From a bacterium (GTDB lineage Bacteria > UBA10199 > 2-02-FULL-44-16 > JAAZCA01): a stretch of DNA of 64,000 nucleotides. Shown here piece by piece: positions 41,879-51,177 of this stretch; the stretch's first letter is position 1; each line of letters opens with the position of its first letter. Both the position numbers and the translations under genes were made by a program. The notes beneath the pieces were generated by a model. It had not been told where the DNA came from, made no database searches, and worked only from the letters and a program-made list of their open reading frames with translations. Location: assembly GCA_021810905.1 (NCBI GenBank), contig JAJZQH010000013.1:60662-124661 (forward strand), written 5' to 3'.

Positions 41879-44119
41879 TCACGCTGGAGTGAGCCCCGCA
41901 AACTCTGCGATGAGCTTTTTGACCTCACCGTCCTGAAAACGGACCGCGACCTTGTGGCCCGCGCTCGTGCGCTCGCAACTGGTGATGACGCCAGGGCCAA
42001 ACTGTGGGTGATGAACGCGGCATCCTTTTGCAAGCGGTGATGCTTGCTCTTCAGGAGGGCGCTGGTCGAACTCGAAGTCCGTGGTTCGTCGTTCGTCATT
42101 CGTCGTTCGTGGTTCGTGAATCTTAAAAACCGGTTTTACGATCGACGAACGACTAACGACGAACGACGATTCACGATCCACATGTTCAGCGGGCAGTTCA
42201 TCCAGAAATCTCGACGCAACGTTGTACCTCTCGCTGCCGAAGATGCTGCGGCGGAACGCGTGCGCGAGCGAGAGTTCGTCCATCGCGCGCGTCATGCCGA
42301 CGTAACAGAGCCTGCGTTCTTCCTCCAGTTCGTCAGGGTCGTCGAGGGAGCGGGCATGCGGAAAGAGCCCCTCCTCCATACCGACCATGAAGACGCACGG
42401 GAACTCAAGGCCCTTGGCGATATGCAGGGTCATCATCGTGATCGCACCTTGAGTCTCGTCCACCGCATCTGCGTCAGAGACGAGCGCCACCTGATCGAGG
42501 AACTGCGCGAGCGGAGGAGAAGCTTTTTCCCGCGAAGCGACGGAGGACATACCTGCTGCTGTATCCGCAGCAGGCATGAACTCTTCCACCGCGGCCACGA
42601 GTTCGTTGATATTCTCGAGCCGCGCCTCGGACTCGATTGTGGATTCCTTTGCAAGCGCCTCGACATAGCCCGTGCGCGTAAGCACTTCGTGCAGGATAGC
42701 GGGCAGCGGTCTATCCATTCCGTTATAACCGATTGTCTGGATCGCATCGCGAAACTCGATGAGTTGTTTTGATTGCGCACCGCGCGCCCCGCCTGATTCA
42801 ACAAACGGCGTTATCGCTTCGAAGACTGAGAGCGATCTCTCGGCGGCAAAAGATTTGAGGCGATCGACCGTGGTCTTGCCGAGCCCGCGGGCAGGCACGT
42901 TAATCACGCGCAGAAGGGCAATATCGTCGCTGCGATCGAGAAGCAGCCTCAAGTATGCGAGCACGTCCTTCACTTCCGCGCGCTCGTAGAAGCGAATTCC
43001 TCCGTAAATTCGATACTGCAGTCCCTGTCTGCGGAAGACCTCTTCAAGAGGCCGCGACTGAGCGTTGGTGCGATAGAATACGGCGAAATCGCGCAGCTTG
43101 CGCCCGCGCTGTACCGCTGCCGAAATGCGCGCAGCAACGGCCTCGGCTTCGCGTCGTTCGGATTCGCATGAGAGTATTGATACGCGTCTGCCCTTCTCAC
43201 GCGCGGTCCATATCTCCTTGGGCTTGCGCCCGGCGTTGCCAGCCACCACGGCCGACGCGGCCGCGACGATAGCGCCCGTGGAGCGGTAATTCTGCTCGAG
43301 CCGCACGACCGCGGCGCCGTGGAAATCGTGCTCGAATCGGAGGATGTTCTCGATGTCAGCGCCTCTCCACCTGTACACGCTCTGATCGTCATCCCCCACT
43401 ACACAGATATTGCGATGGGCCGATGCGATGTGTGCAAGGAGCTTGTACTGCGCGCGGTTGGTGTCCTGATATTCATCGACGAGCATGAAGCGCCACCTGC
43501 GCTGAAGCGCCTCTCGCAGGCGCGAATCGGAATCGAGCAGCTTCACGACGAGGCGTATCAGATCGCCGAAATCCGCGGCCTGCAGTTCAGCGAGCCTGCG
43601 CTGATATCGCGTATATATGCGCGACACGCGCTCGAGATACGGGTTGTCCGCGACAGCTGCCGCAAATTCTTCAGGCCCCTGACAGGCGTCTTTTGCGCGG
43701 CTTATCCTCTCCAGCGCGCTGCGCGGTGGAAGGCGATCTTTGTCAATATCGAGATCGGCCAGACACTCTTTGATAAGGGCGAGCTGGTCTGCGTCGTCGT
43801 AAACCACGAAGCGTTCGGAGAGCCCTGCTGCCTCTGCGTTGCCGCGGAGAATGCGCAGGCAAACCGAATGGAACGTACCCATCGAAATCTCCCGCGCGCG
43901 AGGGCCGACCAGCGCCTCAGTGCGGCGCCGCATCTCATCGGCGGCCTTGTTCGTGAAGGTTACCGCCAGTATCTGCGAGGGATACGCCGCGCCGGTCTCG
44001 ATGAGGCGCGCGATGCGATGCACGAGCACGCGCGTCTTACCGCTCCCGGGACCCGCTAATATGAGCAGCGGACCTTCGACGTGCTCGACCGCCTGTTGTT
44101 GTGCGGGATTGAGTTCCAA
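41879..44119 (-). CDS. UvrD/PcrA-type 3'-5' DNA helicase with in-frame repeat
   Basis: 746 aa SF1A helicase for nucleotide excision and mismatch repair. Q-motif region MELNPAQQQAVEHVEGP, Walker A LAGPGSGKTRVL, motif II FMLVDEYQDTNRAQY, motif III DDDQSVYRWRGAD, motif IV QNYRS, motif V TLHIAKGLEFP and motif VI YVGMTRA are all present. About 33 residues before the C-terminal Tudor-like domain (GCRVHHPQFGPGVI..) come from opposed repeat arrays at 42081-42179 and include RTTNDERRT. The start is TTG 44119, with the 44120-44215 array directly upstream and no ribosome binding site. Confidence 0.93.
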   Translation of the reverse strand: MELNPAQQQAVEHVEGPLLILAGPGSGKTRVLVHRIARLIETGAAYPSQILAVTFTNKAADEMRRRTEALVGPRAREISMGTFHSVCLRILRGNAEAAGLSERFVVYDDADQLALIKECLADLDIDKDRLPPRSALERISRAKDACQGPEEFAAAVADNPYLERVSRIYTRYQRRLAELQAADFGDLIRLVVKLLDSDSRLREALQRRWRFMLVDEYQDTNRAQYKLLAHIASAHRNICVVGDDDQSVYRWRGADIENILRFEHDFHGAAVVRLEQNYRSTGAIVAAASAVVAGNAGRKPKEIWTAREKGRRVSILSCESERREAEAVAARISAAVQRGRKLRDFAVFYRTNAQSRPLEEVFRRQGLQYRIYGGIRFYERAEVKDVLAYLRLLLDRSDDIALLRVINVPARGLGKTTVDRLKSFAAERSLSVFEAITPFVESGGARGAQSKQLIEFRDAIQTIGYNGMDRPLPAILHEVLTRTGYVEALAKESTIESEARLENINELVAAVEEFMPAADTAAGMSSVASREKASPPLAQFLDQVALVSDADAVDETQGAITMMTLHIAKGLEFPCVFMVGMEEGLFPHARSLDDPDELEEERRLCYVGMTRAMDELSLAHAFRRSIFGSERYNVASRFLDELPAEHVDRESSFVVSRSSIVKPVFKIHEPRTTNDERRTTDFEFDQRPPEEQASPLAKGCRVHHPQFGPGVITSCERTSAGHKVAVRFQDGEVKKLIAEFAGLTPA
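42081..42179. repeat. Opposed GTCGTTC/GAACGAC arrays inside the helicase gene
   Basis: GTGGTTCGTCGTTCGTCATT and further units face ACGACTAACGACGAACGACG across a spacer. This is the same family as 9251-9412. It is 99 bp, in frame, and lies in the linker before the helicase C-terminal domain. Confidence 0.88.
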
Positions 44120-44215
44120 ACGGTACGTTAGTTCGTTAGTACGTTAGTACGTTCGTACGGGTCCACAACACAATGGTGTTGTACCAACGTACTAACGTAC
44201 CAACGTACCAACGTA
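44120..44215. repeat. Opposed GTACGTTA/CAACGTAC arrays
   Basis: CGGTACGTTAGTTCGTTAGT with further 8-bp units faces ACCAACGTACTAACGTACC across a loop that itself holds an ACAACAC/GTGTTGT pair. It fills the whole glmS-helicase gap, leaving no normal leader for the helicase. Confidence 0.88.
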
Positions 44216-46048
44216 CTATTCCACAGTAACGCTCTTGGCCAGATTCCTCGGCTGATCCACGTCCGTGCCCTTGTGGTCCGCGACATAGTACGCGAGCAGC
44301 TGCATGGGCAGCGCCGTGAGTATCGGCGTGATGCACCAGCTCGCCTCGGGGATTTCGATTGTGTACTTCGATCTCTCGGCGAGTTCGGCGTCGCCCTCGG
44401 TCATGACGGAAATCACCGCAGCGCCGCGCGCCCGCACCTCTTCTATGTTCGACAGGACCTTCTGGCGCATGGCGTCGCGCGGAGCGACTGCGACTACCGG
44501 GACGCCGTGATCGATCAGCGCGATCGGACCGTGTTTGAGCTCGCCCGCCGCGAACCCCTCCGCGTGCATGTACGATATCTCCTTGAGCTTGAGCGCGCCC
44601 TCGAGCGCCACTGGATAGTTCGCCCCGCGTCCGATGAAGAGCACATGAGTAGCGTCCGAGATCTCCTCCGCGATTTCGCGTATGTGATCCGCGCAGTTCA
44701 GCACGTTCTTCATGAGCCGCGGAAGCGTAAGCAGTTCGTCAATGCGCGCCGCCATCGTCTTCCTGTCAGCCATTCCTTTTTTCTCGGCGAGGTACAGCGC
44801 CAGCAAATAGAGAGCCGCCAGCTGCGCTGTAAACGCCTTCGTGGACGCGACGCCGATCTCCGGGCCGGCGTGCGTATATATGGATGCGTTCGCAGCTCGC
44901 GAGATCGAGCTGCCGACTACGTTGCATATCGCCACTACCTTCGCGCCGTGTTCGCGCGCCATCACCTGCGCCGCCAGAGTATCCGCCGTCTCGCCAGACT
45001 GCGAAATCGGAATGATGAGCGTGCGGTCGTCTATGAGCGGCTCGCGATAGCGGAATTCCGAAGCGAGATCCACGGACGCGGGTACTCGTGCGAGCGATTC
45101 GATGAGGTACTTTCCCACGAGACCGGCGTGATAGGAGGTGCCGCAGGCGATGATGGAAACGCGGTCGAATACGAGTTTTGAGCCGTCGAATAAAAAATCC
45201 AGCTCCTCGAGCGTAATAGCGCCCCGATCTTTCTGGATGCGGCCCGCAAGCACGTCAAGCATGACGGTGGGCTGCTCGAAGATCTCCTTCTGCATGAAAT
45301 GCTTGTAACCGCCGCGCTCGGCCATCAGCGCGTTCCACGGAATCCGCTGCGGTTTGCGCTCTATCCGCTTTCCGTCCGCGCCGTACAGCTCTATGCCGTT
45401 CTCTCGGATGAGCCCGTAATCACCGTCCTCGAGAAAGATCATGTCGCGAGTATAAGGGAGCAGCGCCGGTATGTCGGACGCCACGAGGTTTTCCTTTTCA
45501 CCGCCGCCGGCCACGAGAGGGCTTCCGCGCTTTGCGAAATAGAGCACTCCCTGCTCGCGCGCGTTCATGACAACGAGCGCGTAGGAGCCGTGAAGCTCTT
45601 CGCGCACGCGCGCGAGCGCCCTGAAGGTCGTGTCCCCCTTGCGGCAGTGATACGCGATGAGATGGCATATCACTTCGGTGTCGGTCTCGGATGTGAATTC
45701 AAATCCTTCGCCTACGAGGAATTTCTTCAGTTCGATATAATTTTCGATGATGCCGTTGTGCACTATTATGATATCGCCCGAACGATGAGGATGAGCATTG
45801 GTTTCAGTGGGCCTGCCGTGCGTCGCCCAACGCGTATGGCCGATGCCGGTGGTGCCATGCACCGGCTTTTCCGCAAGGAGGCGCTCCAGACCCGCGAGTT
45901 TACCTTCCACGCGCTCGATTGTTACGCCCTCGGGGCCGGCGACCGCGATGCCTGCGGAATCATAGCCGCGATATTCGAGGCGCTTGAGACCGTCCATCAA
46001 GATGGGAGTCGCTTCAGATTTTCCCACGTAACCTATAATGCCGCACAT
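44216..46048 (-). CDS. glmS: Glutamine--fructose-6-phosphate aminotransferase
   Basis: 610 aa, full length. N-terminal glutaminase with Cys2 nucleophile (MCGIIGYVGK), GHTRWATHGRPT and NAHPHRSGDIIIVHNGII. Two SIS sugar-phosphate domains (ACGTSYHAGLVGKYLIESLA; SQSGETADTL) and the C-terminal DQPRNLAKSVTVE complete it. It makes glucosamine-6-phosphate, the first step to UDP-GlcNAc, and GlmU is encoded just upstream. ATG 46048 has GAGGAGGTCTC. No glmS ribozyme was recognised; the gap to glmU is repeat DNA. Confidence 0.97.
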   Translation of the reverse strand: MCGIIGYVGKSEATPILMDGLKRLEYRGYDSAGIAVAGPEGVTIERVEGKLAGLERLLAEKPVHGTTGIGHTRWATHGRPTETNAHPHRSGDIIIVHNGIIENYIELKKFLVGEGFEFTSETDTEVICHLIAYHCRKGDTTFRALARVREELHGSYALVVMNAREQGVLYFAKRGSPLVAGGGEKENLVASDIPALLPYTRDMIFLEDGDYGLIRENGIELYGADGKRIERKPQRIPWNALMAERGGYKHFMQKEIFEQPTVMLDVLAGRIQKDRGAITLEELDFLFDGSKLVFDRVSIIACGTSYHAGLVGKYLIESLARVPASVDLASEFRYREPLIDDRTLIIPISQSGETADTLAAQVMAREHGAKVVAICNVVGSSISRAANASIYTHAGPEIGVASTKAFTAQLAALYLLALYLAEKKGMADRKTMAARIDELLTLPRLMKNVLNCADHIREIAEEISDATHVLFIGRGANYPVALEGALKLKEISYMHAEGFAAGELKHGPIALIDHGVPVVAVAPRDAMRQKVLSNIEEVRARGAAVISVMTEGDAELAERSKYTIEIPEASWCITPILTALPMQLLAYYVADHKGTDVDQPRNLAKSVTVE

Positions 46049-46064
46049 TGAGACCTCCTCACAA

Positions 46065-46217
46065 ACAAATCCTAAATACAAATTCCTAAACTCTAAACAA
46101 ACACTAAATCATAAATTCGAATTTTCTAAACAACAAACTGTTACAACCCTTATTTGTTTAGGATTTGGAATTTCGAATTTGTTTAGGATTTAGAGTTTTA
46201 GATTTAGAATTTTGTTT
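46065..46217. repeat. Opposed AAATCCTAAAC / GTTTAGGATTT arrays
   Basis: CAAATCCTAAATACAAATTC and related AT-rich units (46065-46135) face GTTTAGGATTTGGAATTTCG units (46158-46217). The second array extends into glmU, where it encodes the last ~20 residues and the stop. Confidence 0.88.
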
Positions 46218-47585
46218 TCGATATTTTGCAGCCCACCCCTGCACGTTGGCCTGCTCTACTCGCGAAAGAGCGAGCGCATCCGACGGCACATCCTTTGTGA
46301 TCGTGGAGCCCGCGCCGATGACCGCGCCGCGGCCCACGCGCACAGGCGCCACGAGCTGTGTGTCGCTGCCTATAAAAACCTCGTCACCTATTATCGTCTT
46401 ATACTTCGAGAAGCCGTCGTAGTTGCACGTGATAGTGCCGCAGCCAACGTTGGTGCGCGCGCCTACAGTGGTGTCCCCAAGATAAGTGAGGTGGTTGGCC
46501 TTCGCCCCCTCTTTCATCTCGCATTTTTTGAGTTCGACGAAGTTACCGACTCGAGCTGCACGCCCGATCTTCGAACCCGGCCGCACGCGAGCAAACGGCC
46601 CTACTATCGCACCGTCCGCGATACGGCTTTCCTCGATCACACTGTGAGCTTTTATATGCACGCCATCTCCCACGACCGCGTCGCGAAGGACAACTCCGTT
46701 TTCGATGACGCAGTCCCTGCCGATTCTGGTAGATCCCAGAAGAAACGAAAAGGGCATCACCGTGGAATCCTGGCCGATGCGCACGCCGTAGTCTATGTAG
46801 GTATGACGATAATCCACAATGCCGGCGCCGTCCAGCGCGTGATCTTTGTTGATTCTCTCGCGCATGAGCTCCGCCGCACGCGCCAGATCCACGCGCGTGT
46901 TGATTCCCATAAGCTCTTCAGCGGGGCGCCCGACGTACGCGGCCACCGACTCGCCTTCGTTGAGGGCAATTCCCACGAGATCCGTGAGGTAGTACTCGCT
47001 TTTCGCGTTGTCGTTCTTTATCTTGCGGAGCGATTTGAAGAGCCAGCCGCTCTCCGCACATATGATACCGGAGTTGACTTCACGGATATTTCTCTCTTCG
47101 TCCGAGGCATCGCGCGCTTCGATGATGCGAACAATCCTTCCGTCGAGGTCACGCACAATCCTGCCGTACGAACCTGGTTCGTTCGGCTCCATCGTGAGCA
47201 CTCCCAAAGTCGCGCGCGTCCTGTTCATCTCCGCAAGAAAAGAACGGAGCGTCTCCGCGCGCACGAGCGGAACATCGCCGCACAAAATCAGGACCTGGCC
47301 TTCGAAGTGAGCGAGCGTTCGTTCCGCGGACTGAACCGCATGTGCGGTGCCCAGCGCATCCTTTTGAACGGCCTGCGCCACACCGGCACGATTGAGATAG
47401 TCCTTGAGATCTGATTGATCTGCGCCGCGCACGACGACGATATCATTCGCCTTGATAGCGCGCGCGGTTTCTATCGGATATGATATGACCGGATGTCCCG
47501 AAATATTGTGCAAGACCTTTGAGCGGCTCGACTTCATACGCGTGCTCTTGCCGGCCGCGAGGATGAGTGCTGCAAGGCGTTTCAT
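46158..47585 (-). CDS. glmU: Bifunctional GlmU (uridyltransferase / acetyltransferase)
   Basis: 475 aa. N-terminal pyrophosphorylase with LILAAGKSTRMKSSRSKVLH and LILCGDVPLV. The C-terminal left-handed beta-helix acetyltransferase has NFVELKKCEMKEGAKANHLT and GVGCGTITCNYDGFSKY-like sequence. It makes UDP-GlcNAc for peptidoglycan and lipopolysaccharide. ATG 47585 has GAGGGGAC. The tail KQNSKSKTLNPKQIRNSKS is encoded by the AAATCC repeat, not by family sequence. Confidence 0.96.
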   Translation of the reverse strand: MKRLAALILAAGKSTRMKSSRSKVLHNISGHPVISYPIETARAIKANDIVVVRGADQSDLKDYLNRAGVAQAVQKDALGTAHAVQSAERTLAHFEGQVLILCGDVPLVRAETLRSFLAEMNRTRATLGVLTMEPNEPGSYGRIVRDLDGRIVRIIEARDASDEERNIREVNSGIICAESGWLFKSLRKIKNDNAKSEYYLTDLVGIALNEGESVAAYVGRPAEELMGINTRVDLARAAELMRERINKDHALDGAGIVDYRHTYIDYGVRIGQDSTVMPFSFLLGSTRIGRDCVIENGVVLRDAVVGDGVHIKAHSVIEESRIADGAIVGPFARVRPGSKIGRAARVGNFVELKKCEMKEGAKANHLTYLGDTTVGARTNVGCGTITCNYDGFSKYKTIIGDEVFIGSDTQLVAPVRVGRGAVIGAGSTITKDVPSDALALSRVEQANVQGWAAKYRKQNSKSKTLNPKQIRNSKS

Positions 47586-47737
47586 CGATGTCCCCTCTAT
47601 AGCGTTGATATTCAAGGATATTTTTTAGAACAAAAGGACGCGAAACTATATGCGCGCAAGAAGCGCATTACAAGCCAATTTTGACATTCTCCTGTAAGCT
47701 TGATAAGGCCGACACCTGCGAGCAACGAGGTGACAAG

Positions 47738-48631
47738 ATGCGAGAGACAAACGAAATGCAACCGCAATATCGTCGTCCTTTGAGGCCCGGGCACGACCCG
47801 GCAGCAAGACGCACTACACAGCAGCCCGTGGGAATGATATTCGGCCGCATCCCGAAATCGGTTGTGATCAACTTCGCGGCTCTCATCGTTCTCTTCAGCA
47901 TCGTATTCGTACTCCAGACGTTCGGCGACAATTTCAGGACGCATCCCGCAAATTCGCAACCTTCGGCAAAATCGATCAGCGTCGCGTCGATGCCCGCAAT
48001 TCCGCAAGCAGATACCGCTTCGAATCAAGCGGCTGCGGCTGATACCAATTCCGCCGGAGTGCAACCCGTGGCGCAGCCGGCAGCCGCGCCAGTTGCGGAA
48101 GCCGCACAAAATCCTGCGGCGGCGAACTCCGCGCCATCGGTTTATACGCTTCCGCAAAAACAAGCGGCTGCCGCAAGCAGCGACGAAGAGATAAAGCCCG
48201 TCATCGACGTGAGAAAAACTTCAGCTGCGAAGAAGCAGGCGAGGCTCGCGCAGCAGATGCGCGGTTCGTTTGCAGAAGACCGCAACGTCTCCATCGATGA
48301 ACTGGACAACGAATCAGCGCGCGCGCAATACATTTCCGCAAATCGCGGCGCAGCGTATCCCTCTTCGCCGGCGCCGATGACCAGGCCGATCCCTCGTTAC
48401 GATGAACCGGCCCCAAAATACGAACGGTCCGACCTTTCTGCACAGCGCCAATTGCCGCCCGCAGTCTACGACCTGGACGATGAGTCAGCGCGGCAGAACT
48501 ATATAGCTGAAAACCGCAGGTCGGCGCCGGGAGCAAGCGGTGAGCGCAGTGAAAATAAGCAGGTCCGAACGAGGCCCGCGCAGGCGCGTACGACGGATGA
48601 CGACTTCATCCCCTACGAACAGGGAAAGTAA
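47738..48631 (+). CDS. Single-pass membrane protein with duplicated DELDNESARAQY motif
   Basis: 297 aa. Cytoplasmic N-terminus with Arg/Pro, one membrane helix (about 45-65, VVINFAALIVLFSIVFVLQT), then a long Ala/Gln/Pro-rich periplasmic part. Two copies of a 20-residue motif stand out: DELDNESARAQYISANRGAA and YDLDDESARQNYIAENRRSA, about 60 residues apart. Function unknown. ATG 47738 has GAGGTGA. TTGACA at 47681 may be part of its promoter. It may be cotranscribed with tldD, 30 nt downstream. Confidence 0.7.
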   Translation: MRETNEMQPQYRRPLRPGHDPAARRTTQQPVGMIFGRIPKSVVINFAALIVLFSIVFVLQTFGDNFRTHPANSQPSAKSISVASMPAIPQADTASNQAAAADTNSAGVQPVAQPAAAPVAEAAQNPAAANSAPSVYTLPQKQAAAASSDEEIKPVIDVRKTSAAKKQARLAQQMRGSFAEDRNVSIDELDNESARAQYISANRGAAYPSSPAPMTRPIPRYDEPAPKYERSDLSAQRQLPPAVYDLDDESARQNYIAENRRSAPGASGERSENKQVRTRPAQARTTDDDFIPYEQGK

Positions 48632-48661
48632 TATTCACGAATCATTCCCTCACTCCCTTTA

Positions 48662-50047
48662 ATGATCGACGAACTTCCATTCGATAAAATCATCCAGGCG
48701 GCCATGCGCCACGGAGCGGACTTTGCCGAGGTCTTTGCCGAGCGCACCTGCACGACCACGATCTCATGCGACAACAAGCGCATCGAACACGCAACGACCT
48801 TTCAGAACTCCGGGCTGGGGATACGCGCTGTCAAAGAAGGCAGGACCTCTTACGGTTCTACCAATGACCACACGCGCCGCTCCCTCATGACGCTTGCGCG
48901 CGACGTCGGTCGCGCCGTTCAGGCCAGGAGAGAGAAGGCCGGAGCAGTGCTCTTCAATGAAAAGCGCGCGCCCGGAATTGCCACGGTGCAAAAGCATCCG
49001 TTCGGAATTCCGCTCGAGGAAAAATGCGACGTCGTCATGCGGGGAAACGGCATCGCATGGCAGATAGGAACCGAAGTCCGGCAGGTGCGAATCGCGTATC
49101 GCGACGTGGTGAGACGAATACGCGTCGCCGCGTCCGACGGCTCCTTTTCATCCGACGAGCAGGTCGGCATCGTCTTCTCCGTGCAGGTAATCGCGGGAGA
49201 CGGGACAGTGCTGCAGACCGGCCAGGAGGTGACGGGCGGCGCTCTCGGATTTGAGATCTTTGCGGAACTTCCCCCCGAGGAAACGGCCGGTCGTGCTGCG
49301 CGGCGCGCAATATCCATGCTCTCTGCGCGCCCTGCGCCGGCGGGCAATATGCCCGTGATTCTCTCGGCAGAGGCGGGCGGCACCATGATTCACGAGGCCG
49401 TGGGCCACGGACTTGAGGCCGACCTCGCACTGGACGGCCTCTCGGTCTATTCGAGACGCATTGGCGAGAAAGTCGCAAGCGAACTCGTTACTGTCGTCGA
49501 CGATGCGACCATACCGGGAAAACGAGGTTCATTCACCTTTGACGATGAAGGCACGCCTGCGCAACGCACCGTGCTCATCGAACGCGGAGTGCTGTGCTCG
49601 TACCTCACGGACCGCCTGACGGCCGCGCGCATGGGCCTTGTTCCCTCCGGAAACGCAAGGCGCCAGAGTTACGAGCATCTGCCGATCGTGAGAATGACCA
49701 ACACGTTGATCCTGCCCGGCAAGGACGATCCTGCCGGGATTCTGCGCGACACGCAGCGCGGTCTCTTCGTACGCAGAATGGGCGGAGGGCAGGTCAACAC
49801 CGTCAACGGAGACTTCGTCTTCGACGTGCAGGAAGGTTATATCATCGAGGGCGGAAAGATCTCGGAGCCGGTTCGCGGCGCCACACTCATAGGAAACGGG
49901 CCAAAAGTGCTGATGGCAATCGACCGCGTTGGAACGGATCTCGGCTTTTCCATCGGGACCTGCGGCAAGGAAGGACAGGAAGCCCCGGTCGCATGCGGCC
50001 AGCCCACAATCCGCATCCCGGAGATCGTGGTCGGCGGCACGGCGTGA
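48662..50047 (+). CDS. tldD: TldD-type metalloprotease
   Basis: 461 aa, TldD/PmbA family. The zinc motif HEAVGHGLEADL (about residues 243-254) identifies the catalytic TldD member rather than TldE. Other landmarks are TTFQNSGLGIRAVKEGRTSY and MGGGQVNTVNGDFVFDVQEG. In homologues TldD with TldE degrades unfolded or modified peptides. No TldE gene is in the window. No ribosome binding site is clear, so translation may be coupled to the gene upstream. A mosaic repeat follows directly. Confidence 0.92.
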   Translation: MIDELPFDKIIQAAMRHGADFAEVFAERTCTTTISCDNKRIEHATTFQNSGLGIRAVKEGRTSYGSTNDHTRRSLMTLARDVGRAVQARREKAGAVLFNEKRAPGIATVQKHPFGIPLEEKCDVVMRGNGIAWQIGTEVRQVRIAYRDVVRRIRVAASDGSFSSDEQVGIVFSVQVIAGDGTVLQTGQEVTGGALGFEIFAELPPEETAGRAARRAISMLSARPAPAGNMPVILSAEAGGTMIHEAVGHGLEADLALDGLSVYSRRIGEKVASELVTVVDDATIPGKRGSFTFDDEGTPAQRTVLIERGVLCSYLTDRLTAARMGLVPSGNARRQSYEHLPIVRMTNTLILPGKDDPAGILRDTQRGLFVRRMGGGQVNTVNGDFVFDVQEGYIIEGGKISEPVRGATLIGNGPKVLMAIDRVGTDLGFSIGTCGKEGQEAPVACGQPTIRIPEIVVGGTA

Positions 50048-50057
50048 CCGGACTCCA

Positions 50058-50480
50058 TGCCATAAAGCACGCGAGCTTCCCGCCCTTCCGGCGAACGAGC
50101 GGGCTTCGTGCCACATAGAACGCGAATCACCCCTCCCTCCCGGCGAATGAGTCGACACGGAATAAAATTCAGATCATCAGTCTAACGTTGGAGTAACTGC
50201 AATCGCGTTCCCGTTCATTCGGCGGGAGTGAGGGATAATCCGCTCCTTCTGCGCCACGATGCATGTGATCGGCGGAATGGTGGACACCACGCTGGCTGCA
50301 TGTCTCTCCGCAAGTTGTTAACGGCGCAAAGCAAGCTGTTCTTCCTCTCTTCCGCCGGGCGAACGGGAACGCATCGGCTTGATATCCGCTGATATGCGCG
50401 TATGAGCTTGTGATTCTCGGTGTCGATTCGTCCCGCCGGAAGGGAGGAAGGACAGCGTACTCTTGGCACTGCGCTTCACT
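50058..50480. repeat. Mosaic repeat M2, the most complete copy
   Basis: This accounts for the 450-bp gap between tldD and yfiH; I see no gene. It has two ~55-bp units (CCATGCCATAAAGCACGCG 50066; CGTGCCACATAGAACGCG 50107), a forward block CGGCGAATGAGTCGACACGG..GCGTTCCCGTTCATTCGGCG (50141-50223), the block AGTTGTTAACGGCGCAAAGC (50312), and the inverted block CGGGCGAACGGGAACGC..CGGTGTCGATTCGTCCCG (50357-50438). The blocks match 7981-8431 and 39724-39893. Confidence 0.82.
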
Positions 50481-50497
50481 GGTGGAATGGAGCTCGC

Positions 50498-51166
50498 TCA
50501 CTTTCCGAGGATGATCACGAAATTCACCTGGCGCTCTGTGTCCGATCGGTCGCGGCGGAACGAGGCGAATCTTTCATCGCAACGCGTACAGTAAGAAAGC
50601 ATCTCGACGTTGTCGGGCGCAATGCCGGCGCGAATGATCAGCTTGCGATTCGCGGCTCCGAGGTCGACGCGACTCTCATCGGCCCTCCAGCTGTCGCCGA
50701 TTCCTAGAGAGACAAGCCCCTCTATCACTTCGTCCCCTACTTCGTAGCATGCGCCGCAAATGCGCGGGCCCACTGCTGCTACGCAGTCCGAGGCCTTCGT
50801 TCCAAATATTCGAGCCATCTCGCGCATCGTCTCGCCAATGACATCGCACACGGTTCCGCGCCAACCGGCGTGGATTGCGGCAACGGCCTTGCGGCTCGCA
50901 TCGACGATGATAATGGGCACGCAGTCGGCCGTGCGCACGTGGCAGACGACACCGGGTTGATCCGTGATGAATGCGTCTCCCTCCAGCAGTTCCCGGCCGC
51001 GCCTTGAATGAAGATGGTGCACGCAATTGCCGTGGATCTGATTCGTGCTGAACGTCGCGCCGCGATCGATGCCCGACTCGCGCAAATATTCGTCAAGCGC
51101 TATGCCGCGCATCCCGAATCCGTGCACAATTCCCGGAATAGTCCGCAATAAATCAGATTGCATCAT
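50498..51166 (-). CDS. Multicopper-type polyphenol oxidase / purine nucleosidase family (YfiH, LACC1-like)
   Basis: 222 aa. Family motifs TNQIHGNCVH, RTADCVPIII, AIHAGWRGTV and GPRICGACYEVGDEV carry the Cys and His residues that bind zinc and form the active site. Homologues act on purine nucleosides; some were described as laccases. ATG 51166 with AAAGG upstream is chosen; ATG 51163 is next. It lies 28 nt downstream of rluD with a GATTCGTG repeat between, as yfiH often follows rluD in bacteria. Confidence 0.9.
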   Translation of the reverse strand: MMQSDLLRTIPGIVHGFGMRGIALDEYLRESGIDRGATFSTNQIHGNCVHHLHSRRGRELLEGDAFITDQPGVVCHVRTADCVPIIIVDASRKAVAAIHAGWRGTVCDVIGETMREMARIFGTKASDCVAAVGPRICGACYEVGDEVIEGLVSLGIGDSWRADESRVDLGAANRKLIIRAGIAPDNVEMLSYCTRCDERFASFRRDRSDTERQVNFVIILGK

Positions 51167-51177
51167 AGATACGCCTT

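Noticed and set aside
44216..46048. glmS ribozyme in the leader
   Set aside because: The upstream gap is an AT-rich opposed array; the ribozyme core was not found.
50058..50480. Integron attC sites
   Set aside because: GTTAAC-like boxes and inverted repeats were considered, but the R and L box order and the short cassette structure are absent, and no integrase is seen.
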